A stretch of DNA of 64,000 nucleotides, from NCBI RefSeq assembly GCF_003003055.1, contig NZ_PVTV01000014.1, forward strand, positions 62,001-126,000, given 5' to 3'. Positions within the stretch are counted from its first letter, which is position 1, and each line of letters starts with the position of its first letter. Shown piece after piece: positions 1 to 8,569 of the stretch. This DNA is from Jezberella montanilacus (lineage in GTDB: Bacteria > Pseudomonadota > Gammaproteobacteria > Burkholderiales > Burkholderiaceae_B). The notes beneath the pieces are model-generated. The model saw only the letters and a list, made by a program, of their open reading frames with translations. It was not told the origin of the DNA and did no database searches. The translations under genes were made by a program, and so were the position numbers.

Positions 1-384
1 TTTTAGTGCCCGGGCAAGTTCTGTGTTTGCCAGTTCTGCACGAGACTTCGCTGCTGACCATTGCCCTTCAAGTCGGGCAACCTCTGCAGCGAAAGGTCGC
101 TGGTCGATCGTAAACAGGGGCTGGTCTTTTGCGACCATGCTGCCATCAGTAAAGTGAACTTTATCGATGGTGCCGCTCACACGCGGGCGTAATTCGACAT
201 ATTCGGTTGCTTCAAGTCGTCCGCTAAATTTTTCACTATCCGTGAAGCTTCGCGACACGACAGGCACAACGCTCACCGGCGCAGGCCCACGAGCCCCGCC
301 AGCGCCCGCCCCATCCTTACAACCAGATAACGCCGACAAAATGATTAAAAGCAAGCTTGCTGCACTAAGTGTTTTCGCATTCAT
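1..384 (-). CDS. RND efflux membrane fusion (adaptor) lipoprotein, 3' end outside window
   Basis: This is the first 128 codons of a gene running off the left edge. The product starts with a lipoprotein signal ending in LSALSGC (Cys22), followed by a Gly/Pro-rich linker and the start of an HlyD/AcrA-type barrel-sandwich domain (FSGRLEATEYVELRPRVSG, then a segment beginning IDKVHF). Adaptors of this family link an inner-membrane RND pump to an outer-membrane channel in the periplasm. The ATG at 384 is chosen because it gives a complete signal peptide. The gene is divergent from a TetR repressor with a palindromic operator between them, the usual arrangement for a repressor-controlled efflux operon. 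The pump and channel genes should lie to the left of the window. Confidence 0.9.
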   Translation of the reverse strand, partial: MNAKTLSAASLLLIILSALSGCKDGAGAGGARGPAPVSVVPVVSRSFTDSEKFSGRLEATEYVELRPRVSGTIDKVHFTDGSMVAKDQPLFTIDQRPFAAEVARLEGQWSAAKSRAELANTELARALK

Positions 385-455
385 GGGATACAGTCTTAAC
401 CAGATGTGGCGATCATGACGATCGGGATTTGCTATGGTGGTCTATCGCACTGCGC

Positions 456-485
456 ATATTTATTGATCGATCACTCAATAAATAT
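456..485. promoter_or_regulatory. Inverted-repeat operator between efflux adaptor and TetR regulator
   Basis: Perfect 11-base arms ATATTTATTGA (456-466) and TCAATAAATAT (475-485) are separated by 8 bases. The left arm and spacer also contain the 10-base palindrome TGATCGATCA (464-473). Size, symmetry and position between divergent efflux and TetR genes fit a TetR-family operator that controls both directions. Confidence 0.75.
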
Positions 486-534
486 ATGATAACCTTGAAC
501 GATAAGGTGTCAAGTGACTTAATCGTCGATCGCA

Positions 535-1155
535 ATGAAAATAGAACTCCTGTCGATTGCAAGATGTCGAGGCCGGCCACGGCAATTTGATCGCAATGAA
601 GCATTGAACATTGCAGTACGCCTGTTTTGGGAGCATGGTTACGAAGCGACCTCCATCCATAAACTTGCGTGCGCGATGGGTATTCGGCCAGCCAGCCTGT
701 ACGCAGCTTTCAACGACAAAGCCGACCTCTTTCGCGAAGCGCTCGGTCGCTATCAAGCCAGCGTGTCGTTTGTTGAGAATTGCCTCAAACTCACTCCTAC
801 CAAAAAAGCGATCTCCTCACTTCTTCTTGAAGCTGCGAATCATTTCACAGATAAAGAGACACCGAGCGGATGCCTGATCGTCCTCTCTGGCATTTCCTTT
901 GATCGACAAAGTTCCCCCGAAATTGAGAAAATTCTGACAGAGAAGCGCGCGGGTTTTGAAAAGCTTTTGTTTAACCGCCTCGAGCGTGGTCTTTCAGAGG
1001 GGGATCTTGATGTCAACACCGATCTGCATGCACTCGCGCGTTATCTGGTGATGATTTTTCAAGGTCTTGCCGTTGCAGCGCGAGAAGGAAAAACCAAGTT
1101 AGAACTCGAGCAGAGTGCCGTTTTGGCGCTCAGGGGTTGGTCTGGAGTCAACTGA
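535..1155 (+). CDS. TetR/AcrR family transcriptional repressor
   Basis: A 206-residue protein with a typical TetR helix-turn-helix at about residues 14-62, including GRPRQFDRNEAL and the recognition-helix segment ASLYAAFNDKADLF. The C-terminal half is a helical ligand-binding domain of normal family length. It is divergent from an RND efflux adaptor gene and an 11-base inverted repeat lies 50 bases upstream, so it probably represses the efflux operon and itself until a toxic ligand binds. The ATG at 535 has no clear Shine-Dalgarno sequence, so the start is less certain than the identity. The ligand cannot be read from the sequence. Confidence 0.88.
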   Translation: MKIELLSIARCRGRPRQFDRNEALNIAVRLFWEHGYEATSIHKLACAMGIRPASLYAAFNDKADLFREALGRYQASVSFVENCLKLTPTKKAISSLLLEAANHFTDKETPSGCLIVLSGISFDRQSSPEIEKILTEKRAGFEKLLFNRLERGLSEGDLDVNTDLHALARYLVMIFQGLAVAAREGKTKLELEQSAVLALRGWSGVN

Positions 1156-1199
1156 AGTGACTGTTTTAGCTTTGAATAAAAGGACCCAATAGTCTGCCG

Positions 1200-2594
1200 T
1201 CACGCTAGCAGCATGTTGAGTATCCCCAGGCCTGTCACGACTGCTAGCGCTACCCCAAGCAGTACGCGTTGAATCCAGCGCCGGTGCTGGGCTGCATCAG
1301 CGTGGGTCAACTGAATCGCCATTTCGATTTTACCGGGTGAAGCCATCATCAAAAAGGCCGCTGCAACGTTATGAGTCGCCATGAACCACAGCACACTGAT
1401 CCCCAGGGAACGAGCAATCGCAGCTTGAGTGGTGGCAAACATTGAGTTTGCCCCGACATTGGAACCTGTAATCAAACCACCCGTCGCGCCGACGAATGGA
1501 GCGATTGGCAAGTAGGCATAGCCGATAGCCGAAATCGCTTGTGCCAGATATGCAGCCATGCCTGATATGGCCATCACCATGCCTAAGATAATAAACAAAC
1601 CAGTTACCGGTGCGACCTGCAACCACGAAACCCAGCTGCGGTTGGTGGGCAGTTTGGCTGGCAACCCGCGAGTAAAAAGGAAAGTAGCAACAAACAACCA
1701 TAGCGCGGGCGAGCCGAGAAAACGCCACGCTTCAGACAAGCCATTCGCCCTGACGTACCACCCGCCTGCCAAAACACCAACAAGCAAGACGAAGTAGCTG
1801 AGCAAGCCCTTGCGGGCAATTGCTGGCAAGGGTTGTCGACCCGTTTTGGGTCCTCTCAAAAAATGCAGCAGAATGATCACCAGACTGCCGAGCGCGCCTG
1901 CCGGGCTGGTACCAAATAACATGTTGAAGCAGGTAATTGCGACCGTCAGCATCACCCCAGACAAAGCCCCAAGCAGCACAGCCTTGACTCTTTCTCCTGA
2001 CTCAGAGACCAACCAGGCTGCAGTGACACCCGTAGCAATTAGCGGGATGAAACTCACGAAGCCAGATGCAACGCCAAGATCATGAAAGGATAGTTCGGCA
2101 AGCGATGCAGCGACCATGGTACCGGGTCCCATGGAACCCCAAGGGATGGTGCATAAGCCCAGTAAGCCCAGCACTGCAACTTTTCTGGGAGGCAAGCCAA
2201 AATTGGCTAGCAGCGGAATCCCAATCGTGATGCCGATTGCAAAGCCCGTCAGTGACTCTGCAAACGGCGTGATGCCATGCACGACCAACAGCACGGCTGC
2301 GACCCCACCGCCTGCCCGTGTCTTTATCCAGGACGCAAGTGCTGTTTGAACACCGGCGTGCCGCAAGACTTCAGACAGTAATAAGCCACCCGCTACGATG
2401 GCCAATACCTCAAGCAAAATCGGCAGCCAGTGCAGTAACTGAGGGATCAAGCCGGTCAAGGGCACGGGAAAAGCGATTACTGCTCCCACCGCAGCCACCG
2501 TCACGCCAAGGAGCGCCGCTTGCAGCGATTTAATACCCAAGCCAAGGGCAAAGAGCGTGATTACAACGGGCGCTGCACTGATAATGAGTTGCAT
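1200..2594 (-). CDS. LctP family L-lactate/glycolate-type permease
   Basis: A hydrophobic protein of 464 residues with about 12 membrane segments and the LctP hallmark FAESLTGFAIGI near residue 115, followed by IPWGSMGPGTM. Members of the family are proton symporters for lactate or glycolate; this copy is shorter than the usual roughly 550 residues. The ATG at 2594 is preferred over an in-frame TTG at 2618 because GGAT lies about 7 bases upstream. It is the last gene of the operon and starts about 40 bases after the CoA-ligase stop. A second uptake or export system in the same operon as an ABC importer suggests it moves the substrate or a short-chain product, but the actual cargo is unknown. 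Confidence 0.85.
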   Translation of the reverse strand: MQLIISAAPVVITLFALGLGIKSLQAALLGVTVAAVGAVIAFPVPLTGLIPQLLHWLPILLEVLAIVAGGLLLSEVLRHAGVQTALASWIKTRAGGGVAAVLLVVHGITPFAESLTGFAIGITIGIPLLANFGLPPRKVAVLGLLGLCTIPWGSMGPGTMVAASLAELSFHDLGVASGFVSFIPLIATGVTAAWLVSESGERVKAVLLGALSGVMLTVAITCFNMLFGTSPAGALGSLVIILLHFLRGPKTGRQPLPAIARKGLLSYFVLLVGVLAGGWYVRANGLSEAWRFLGSPALWLFVATFLFTRGLPAKLPTNRSWVSWLQVAPVTGLFIILGMVMAISGMAAYLAQAISAIGYAYLPIAPFVGATGGLITGSNVGANSMFATTQAAIARSLGISVLWFMATHNVAAAFLMMASPGKIEMAIQLTHADAAQHRRWIQRVLLGVALAVVTGLGILNMLLA

Positions 2595-2633
2595 AAGATC
2601 ATCCGAGCCATCAGTCAAAAACCTGACAACAGA

Positions 2634-3956
2634 TTACTCGTAAATCACTCGTTTTGCCTTATGAACGGTTCGTGGCAAGGTACCAGGGGTCAGCACCTCG
2701 ACATGAAAGCGAACCTGCAACCTGTCGCGCAACACAGCTGCCAGTTGCTGAGCTTGGGTCTCACTGTCTGACCCATCGGCCAATTCGACCCTGAGCTTGA
2801 CCCCGGTCAAGAACCCAGTATTTGAATCTTTCAACGAATCGTCGATCACCAACACGTACTCGTTGGTGAACTGCGGCATGGCCCTAACGATATTTTCAAC
2901 TGCTGAGGGAAATAGATTAACGCCCCGAATAATCAGCATATCGTCGGCACGCCCCAGTACCCCACCGGGCAAACGCGCATGGGTTCTGCCATCGGCAGCG
3001 GGCCGGCTGTCTTTTACCACTACATCGCCTGTCCACCAGCGCACAAGCGGGCAAGCCTGTTTGTCGAGATGAGTAAGAATCAACACACCACGTTCACCAT
3101 CTGACACAGGTTCGTGCGTATCAGGATGTAGCACTTCGGCATAAACAAAATCTTCTGCCAACGTGGGGCCGTTTTGTGCTGTCGTCTCAAAGGCAATCGG
3201 TTGAAACTCAAGCGCGCCATAGCAGTCAACCATTTTCGCACCCCAGAGGCGCTCGATCCGCTCTCGGGTACCCGGTACACCGGCACCAGGTTCGCCTCCC
3301 ACGGCAACCGTCTTCACCTTCGATTTTGCTAAATCACGGCCCATCTTTTGTGCAGTCTCGGCAATATGAGCCATAAAGGATGGGGTACCCACTACATAGG
3401 TCGTGCCGTATTCAAAAATTGTTTCTACTTGTCTCTCGGTATCACCCGAAGATGAAGGGATGACAATCGCACCGACTTTCTGTGCCGCCAGCGTAAATCC
3501 AAGGCCGCCGACAAACCAGGCATAGTTAAACATGCACTGAAAAACATCGTTCTTTCTGACGCCTTGGGCATAAAGATAACGCGCATACAGGTGCGCCCAA
3601 CGCTCAATATCCGCATTAGTCCATAAAACCGGGGTTGGCTTACCTGTTGTGCCCGATGAGAAATGAACCCGAACCGCATCCACTGGATCCACGGCAGCAA
3701 AACTGCCAAAAGGCGGTTTCGCCTCAAGCCCTTTGACGTAATCGGTTTTATAAGTGAATGGCAAACGACGAATATCGTCTAAGGTTTTAAGTTCAGCAGG
3801 GTCAAAACCAGCTTGTTTAAAAACCTCGCGGTAGTAATCGCTGTTTTGCCCCACGCGCGCCAGTTGCGTTCGCAAAGCCGTTAACTGAAAGGCTTCTAAC
3901 CGCTCTCGTGGCCAGGTTTCACACTCATCCCAAATCGTGTCTGAAAACGGCATCAT
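2634..3956 (-). CDS. Phenylacetate-CoA ligase-like AMP-forming CoA ligase
   Basis: A 440-residue adenylate-forming enzyme of PaaK length and layout. The P-loop SSGTTGKPTPV is at about residues 100-110, an aromatic-rich NYAWFVGGLGF follows, and the small C-terminal domain carries MLIIRGVNLFPSAVE. Enzymes of this family make an acyl-CoA from a carboxylate (usually aromatic), ATP and CoA. The gene overlaps the preceding acyl-CoA dehydrogenase by four bases (ATGA), so the two are translationally coupled. With the upstream ABC importer this suggests activation of an imported carboxylate. There are no paaABCDE genes here, so I do not assign paaK; the substrate is open. Confidence 0.82.
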   Translation of the reverse strand: MMPFSDTIWDECETWPRERLEAFQLTALRTQLARVGQNSDYYREVFKQAGFDPAELKTLDDIRRLPFTYKTDYVKGLEAKPPFGSFAAVDPVDAVRVHFSSGTTGKPTPVLWTNADIERWAHLYARYLYAQGVRKNDVFQCMFNYAWFVGGLGFTLAAQKVGAIVIPSSSGDTERQVETIFEYGTTYVVGTPSFMAHIAETAQKMGRDLAKSKVKTVAVGGEPGAGVPGTRERIERLWGAKMVDCYGALEFQPIAFETTAQNGPTLAEDFVYAEVLHPDTHEPVSDGERGVLILTHLDKQACPLVRWWTGDVVVKDSRPAADGRTHARLPGGVLGRADDMLIIRGVNLFPSAVENIVRAMPQFTNEYVLVIDDSLKDSNTGFLTGVKLRVELADGSDSETQAQQLAAVLRDRLQVRFHVEVLTPGTLPRTVHKAKRVIYE

Positions 3957-5116
3957 GCACCTTGATCTTGTACGTCTTTGCGAATGGCCCGCGAGAGCAC
4001 TAACCGCTGAATCTCTGACGAGCCCTCGTAGATTTCAAGAATGCGTTGATCCCGATAAAGACGCTCGACGGTTGTTGGTTTGCAATAACCCATCCCGCCC
4101 CAGATCTGCACTGCTTCATTTGCGGCAAAATGCGACACCTCTGAGGTGAACAACTTGGACATCGCACCCAGTGTCGACACATCCTCGCCGGCGTCGTATG
4201 CCCGCGCTGCTTCATAAAGCATCAGGCGTGCGGCTGAGATCTGGGTTGCCATGTCGGCAAGTTTGAAGCCAATGCCTTGATTCTCCCCAATCGATTGACC
4301 AAACGCTTTACGCTCGACCGACCTTTTCGCTGCCTCGTTGTAGGCTGCAATCGCCAAGCCCATTGATTGAGCCGACACCATGATTCGACCCACATTCAGT
4401 GTTTGAAGCGCCAGACGCAGAGCACGATGCAACTCACCAATCCGATTACTATCGGGCACCACTAGGTCCACTTTGAGATTAGAAGTCTGTGTACCTCGAA
4501 TACCCATACGATCAGACAACTCGTCAATCACGACGCCTTCTTGTTCTTTATCCACCATGAAGGCGGAGATACCGCGCCCCCCGGCCTCAGGATCCGTCTT
4601 GGCAAAGACCACGTAATAGCGTGATGCCCCGCCATTACCGATCCAGTACTTTTCACCCTTGAGATGCCAGCCATCCCCCTTGCGAGTCGCGGTTGTCTCG
4701 ATCGCCGCCGCATCCGAGCCTGCCACACGTTCTGATAAAGCGAAGCTTGTCGCACGGCCGTGCGTCATCTCTCGCAGATACAAGTTCTTCTGCTCCGTTG
4801 TGCCGGCTAACAAAATGGGAAAAGCACCCAACTGATAAGCACACATGATGGCCGCGGTTGACGAGCAATGACTGCCGAGGGTCTCAACAGCAGCCACCGT
4901 CGTCGTCAAGCTTTGGCCCTCTCCACCCCATTCGCGAGGCAGAAACAAGCCTGTAAATTTATGAGCGACCAAGGTATCGATGGTTTCCCAAGGGTACCGT
5001 TGATCTCGATCGAGTTCTGGCGCCAGCGGCCCGAATTGGTCGCGACCAAGCTGGTCGGCTAGATCTCGCCACTTACTCGCTTGGGCGTCAAGCTTAGGTT
5101 GCCAAAGGACGGTCAC
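3953..5116 (-). CDS. Acyl-CoA dehydrogenase (FAD-dependent)
   Basis: A 387-residue, full-length acyl-CoA dehydrogenase. FAD-binding features include FALSERVAGSDAA, and the C-terminal domain has the catalytic glutamate in IYEGSSEIQRL (about Glu364). It introduces an alpha,beta double bond into an acyl-CoA and passes electrons to ETF. The start is GTG at 5116, supported by CAGGAG nine bases upstream. It overlaps the CoA-ligase gene by four bases, so the ligase product is probably its substrate. No electron-transfer flavoprotein, hydratase or thiolase gene lies nearby, so later steps must be encoded elsewhere. Confidence 0.88.
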   Translation of the reverse strand: MTVLWQPKLDAQASKWRDLADQLGRDQFGPLAPELDRDQRYPWETIDTLVAHKFTGLFLPREWGGEGQSLTTTVAAVETLGSHCSSTAAIMCAYQLGAFPILLAGTTEQKNLYLREMTHGRATSFALSERVAGSDAAAIETTATRKGDGWHLKGEKYWIGNGGASRYYVVFAKTDPEAGGRGISAFMVDKEQEGVVIDELSDRMGIRGTQTSNLKVDLVVPDSNRIGELHRALRLALQTLNVGRIMVSAQSMGLAIAAYNEAAKRSVERKAFGQSIGENQGIGFKLADMATQISAARLMLYEAARAYDAGEDVSTLGAMSKLFTSEVSHFAANEAVQIWGGMGYCKPTTVERLYRDQRILEIYEGSSEIQRLVLSRAIRKDVQDQGA

Positions 5117-5145
5117 GATAGGTGCTCCTGTTTAAACAATATTTT

Positions 5146-6105
5146 TTAATGATGTCTGCGATGACGCCACGCAAGGATGGCGTCTGGAATGGTCATTAGC
5201 CCACGGGGAAACAGTGCCAGCGTCATGATGAGCACACCACCCAGTACGATTTTGTCGTTATAACCACCGAACGAAAGAAACTTTTCTTGAACCAGTATTA
5301 AAGCCGTCGCGGCAAGTGGACCAAGCAGCTGACGTTTACCCACTAAGACAACAGCAGTCAGCATGAGTAAAAGAAAATAGTTATCCAATAAATCCGCGCT
5401 GACATAAGCGCGTTGGTAGGCGTATAACCAACCCGCCACTGAGCTGATGGCTGCTGAAAAAACAAATACCTGTAGCCTGACCCGAGCAGGGTCGATGCCG
5501 CTCATAATTGCAAGCCTGGGGTTCAGATGAACCATGATGGCTGCAGCGCCCAAACGCGAAGCGCGAAAGCGTTGTATTAAATAAATGGCTACCACAAGCA
5601 CAATGAAGGCGTAGGGCCAAAGCTCATGATCGTTGCCTGCTTTCAGGCTGAGCCCTGGCAGTGACAAATCCAAAGTCGGGATACCGCGAACTCCGTCCGA
5701 TCCTCCCAGAAAGCTCCAGTTAGCCGCAACAGTCATGGCCACAACGGTCACCGCGTAAGTCACCAGTGAGAACACAAATTCACGAAGTCGCAAAGTAATC
5801 AGGCCAATCAGCAATGCCAGCGTCATCGCTACGATGACTGAACAGATCAGAGTCAACCAGGCGTTGAAAGCTAACTGCGTTGATAAGAGAGAAGTGGCGT
5901 ATCCACCCGTCGCAAAGAACACCGTGTGCGCCAAGCTGACTTCACCGAGATCTGACACAATCATGTCCAAGCCATACGCCATCACTGCAAAAATCGCGAT
6001 CAGCACAAAAGCCGCATAGACTGAACCGTTTCCTCCCAGGGTTTCCGGTCCCAGATAGACCAGTAATGCAATGACGGGGAGCAGAATCCTGTTTTGCGTC
6101 AACAT
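5146..6105 (-). CDS. LivM-like branched-chain-type ABC transporter permease
   Basis: A 319-residue polytopic inner-membrane protein with the LivM pattern: DMIVSDLGEVSLAHTVFFATGG in the first third (compare the usual LNLLxGxxGxxSLGH) and a conserved SAAISSVAGWLYAYQRAYVS loop in the second half. It pairs with the LivH-like permease encoded just upstream to form the channel of an importer. Its ATG overlaps the LivH stop by one base (TGATG). Family members carry branched-chain amino acids, amides, urea or aromatic acids. The neighbouring CoA ligase favours a carboxylate. Confidence 0.87.
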   Translation of the reverse strand: MLTQNRILLPVIALLVYLGPETLGGNGSVYAAFVLIAIFAVMAYGLDMIVSDLGEVSLAHTVFFATGGYATSLLSTQLAFNAWLTLICSVIVAMTLALLIGLITLRLREFVFSLVTYAVTVVAMTVAANWSFLGGSDGVRGIPTLDLSLPGLSLKAGNDHELWPYAFIVLVVAIYLIQRFRASRLGAAAIMVHLNPRLAIMSGIDPARVRLQVFVFSAAISSVAGWLYAYQRAYVSADLLDNYFLLLMLTAVVLVGKRQLLGPLAATALILVQEKFLSFGGYNDKIVLGGVLIMTLALFPRGLMTIPDAILAWRHRRHH

Positions 6106-6974
6106 CAGTGTGCCCCTCCGCCTGCGCCTAAACCTTTGGGGCGCAGAACTAACACAGCGATCAGCAGCACAAACGCGGCTGCAGTTGTATAAGCGGGTGC
6201 AACCAAGGCTGCAAACAATGAGGTAAAAATGCCTAAACCGACGCCCGCTACATAACTACCTCGCACACTACCAATGCCCCCAAGCACCACCACGACAAAC
6301 GTCATAATTACCTCGTCAAAACCCATCGACGTCAGGATTGGGGTTCGGGGTGCCACCATCCCGGCCGCAAACGCTACAGCCGCGCCTTCGAAGGCGAATA
6401 CACCATAATAAATACGTCGAACATTAATCCCTGCTAATTCAGCAAGCTTTGGGTCTTCTGCCACCATCCTGACGAGGCGACCATAGCGCGTGGCATTTAG
6501 TAATCTATTTAGTCCAATAAAAACCAGGATGGCTGCAACGACAATAGCAAGGTCCTGCGCGGTGAGCCATAGTTCACCGAGCTCGAACTCAATGGCAGAC
6601 CAGGGCGAATCGAGTATTTGTCCTGTTGACCCAAAGGTCAGTGCCGCAAGCCCATGCAAGACGTAGCCGAAACCGAGCGTCATAATCATGATCGAGACCA
6701 GGTTTTGTTCGAAAGTTGCTTTGAGCATGACACGTTGCATAAACAATCCCACCAGCGCACCAACCACCATCGCTACCGGAATCGCCATCTCGTAGGGAAC
6801 GCCTGCTTTTGCAAAGGCCCACCAGGTCACAAAGGCACCCAACATATACATCTGTCCGTGCCCGAAGTTCACCAGACGAGCAACGCCCAGCAGTAATGTC
6901 CACCCAATCGCCACCAGTGCATATGCATGCCCGATCACGATGCCATTGATGATTTGCTGAAGCAAATTCATCAT
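6105..6974 (-). CDS. LivH-like branched-chain-type ABC transporter permease
   Basis: A 289-residue protein with about eight membrane helices. It shows the LivH signature near the N-terminus (NGIVIGHAYALVAIGWTLL, then GVARLVNFGHGQMYMLGAF) and a typical VVVLGGIGSVRGSYVAG near the C-terminus. It forms the translocation pore with the LivM-like partner. The first of two tandem ATG codons overlaps the ATPase stop as ATGA, which indicates translational coupling. The gene lies in the middle of an operon running from the binding protein to LctP. Confidence 0.88.
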   Translation of the reverse strand: MMNLLQQIINGIVIGHAYALVAIGWTLLLGVARLVNFGHGQMYMLGAFVTWWAFAKAGVPYEMAIPVAMVVGALVGLFMQRVMLKATFEQNLVSIMIMTLGFGYVLHGLAALTFGSTGQILDSPWSAIEFELGELWLTAQDLAIVVAAILVFIGLNRLLNATRYGRLVRMVAEDPKLAELAGINVRRIYYGVFAFEGAAVAFAAGMVAPRTPILTSMGFDEVIMTFVVVVLGGIGSVRGSYVAGVGLGIFTSLFAALVAPAYTTAAAFVLLIAVLVLRPKGLGAGGGAH

Positions 6975-7717
6975 GCGTGCGCCCCCAGATAGGCTTGGGC
7001 AATACGCGGATTATTCGCCATTTCACTGGCACTACCCTGCAGGATGATCGTCCCGCGTTCGAGCAACACCAAACGATCAACCACCTCTAGCGCAGCCTTA
7101 ACGTTCTGCTCAATTAACAAGACGGATAATCCAGCCTGAGCAAGCGTGCGCATGGTGTGCAGGACTTGCGATACCAGCATGGGGGCAAGTCCTATTGATG
7201 GTTCATCCAGCATCAAAAGCTGTGGGCCCAACATCAGTGCTCGACCAATCCCTAACATCTGACGCTCCCCTCCGGACAGCTGTGAACCCAAATGATCGCG
7301 ACGCTCTTTCAACCGCGGAAACAATTCATACACTTCATCGCGTGAATAAATCCGTCTACCCTCCTTGCTCGGCGGATCAAACGCTGTCGTGAGATTGTCG
7401 TGAACCGTTAAATGACTAAAAACCAATTTGCCTTCAGGCACCAACAACAAGCCTGACCGAACCCGCTCATAGGTCGGTAGGATATCAACCGATAGGTCCC
7501 CAAGTCTCACCTGTCCGGTCACACGGGCATGACCACGAGACCAACCCGCCAAGCCGTTGACTAAAGAGGATTTGCCCGCACCGTTTGCGCCAACCACCCC
7601 GACTATCTCGCCTTTTTTTACGGTTAGCGAATCGACATTAACAGCCAAATTTCCACCATAGGCGACTTTTAAGTGGCTGACGGACAACACGTCGACCCTC
7701 TGCTCGTCATTCGTCAT
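6971..7717 (-). CDS. LivF-like ABC transporter ATPase
   Basis: A 248-residue ATPase with Walker A GANGAGKSS (about 43-51), signature LSGGERQML (about 147-155) and Walker B LLMLDEPSIGLAP, all intact, plus the LivF-type LVPEGKLVFSHLTV. The ATG at 7717 is chosen over a longer in-frame opening because it overlaps the stop of the neighbouring LivG-like gene as ATGA and begins exactly where family members begin. With the LivG-like partner it powers import through the two permeases. Confidence 0.9.
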   Translation of the reverse strand: MTNDEQRVDVLSVSHLKVAYGGNLAVNVDSLTVKKGEIVGVVGANGAGKSSLVNGLAGWSRGHARVTGQVRLGDLSVDILPTYERVRSGLLLVPEGKLVFSHLTVHDNLTTAFDPPSKEGRRIYSRDEVYELFPRLKERRDHLGSQLSGGERQMLGIGRALMLGPQLLMLDEPSIGLAPMLVSQVLHTMRTLAQAGLSVLLIEQNVKAALEVVDRLVLLERGTIILQGSASEMANNPRIAQAYLGAHA

Positions 7718-8517
7718 GAGGAAGTTCCCAAATAGGCTTCGCGTACACGCGAATCCGCTTGTATCGCCTGAGGTGCGCCATAAGCTAGTTGCTTGCCGAA
7801 GTTGAGGACACAAATCCTATCTGCAACAGACATGATCAGATCCATATGGTGTTCAATCACCACAAGCGCAACGCCTTCGTGCTTCAGGCGTTGGAGAATC
7901 TGTTTGAGTATTTCCATGTCTTCACCACCCAGACCCGCGGCTGGCTCATCTAGTAGCAACACTTTTGCACCAGAACCGAACGCCAGAGCAATCGATAACA
8001 TTCGCTGCACGCCGTATGGGATATCTTTGGGGCTAAGCGGATGGTATTGCTCATGTACCCCAAACTGCTTGAGAATTGTTGCTGCCCGAATGCTGGCTAG
8101 CTGACGTCGCTTGAACGCGGCGATAGGATTGAAGATGCTGCTAAATAAACCGGGACGAGCGATATCGCCAAGCACCACCAAAAGGTTATCAAGAACCGTT
8201 AATTCGTCGAAGAAGGCGTTCTGTTGAAACGCTCGTTTCATGCCAAGCGCACAGAGATCATAGGCTGGCACATCGCTGACGTCCCGACCATTAAGCGAGA
8301 TTGTTCCAGTGCGAGCGACCAGAGCAGTTACCGCCTCAAAGCAAGAACTTTTGCCGGCGCCATTGGGGCCAATAATGCCCAGAATCTCACCTGGTGAAAC
8401 CGACCAACTCACATCGCTAAGCGCAACGAGTGCGCCATAGTGAACCGTGAGACCCTGCACGCAAAGTGCAGGATTTGAAGACAAGGCACCACTGGAAAAA
8501 ACCGATTCAACAACCAT
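7714..8517 (-). CDS. LivG-like ABC transporter ATPase
   Basis: A 267-residue ATPase with Walker A GPNGAGKSS at about residues 50-58 and Walker B VLLLDEPAAGL, and the C-terminal BCA_ABC_TP_C-like tail (LAYGAPQAIQADSRVREAYLG). The signature reads IPYGVQRML instead of LSYGQQRRL; LivG proteins are variable here, so this need not affect activity. The ATG at 8517 is preferred over a TTG at 8526. There is no strong ribosome binding site. It pairs with the LivF-like ATPase. Confidence 0.87.
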   Translation of the reverse strand: MVVESVFSSGALSSNPALCVQGLTVHYGALVALSDVSWSVSPGEILGIIGPNGAGKSSCFEAVTALVARTGTISLNGRDVSDVPAYDLCALGMKRAFQQNAFFDELTVLDNLLVVLGDIARPGLFSSIFNPIAAFKRRQLASIRAATILKQFGVHEQYHPLSPKDIPYGVQRMLSIALAFGSGAKVLLLDEPAAGLGGEDMEILKQILQRLKHEGVALVVIEHHMDLIMSVADRICVLNFGKQLAYGAPQAIQADSRVREAYLGTSS

Positions 8518-8569
8518 TTTCAACAACCATCTTGAACCAACTAGCCACTGCTTTGCTCAGGCAAAGCCA

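Noticed and set aside
6589-7080. 163-codon alternative frame across the LivF/LivH junction
   Set aside because: Both real genes are intact in their own frames; the product has no family features.
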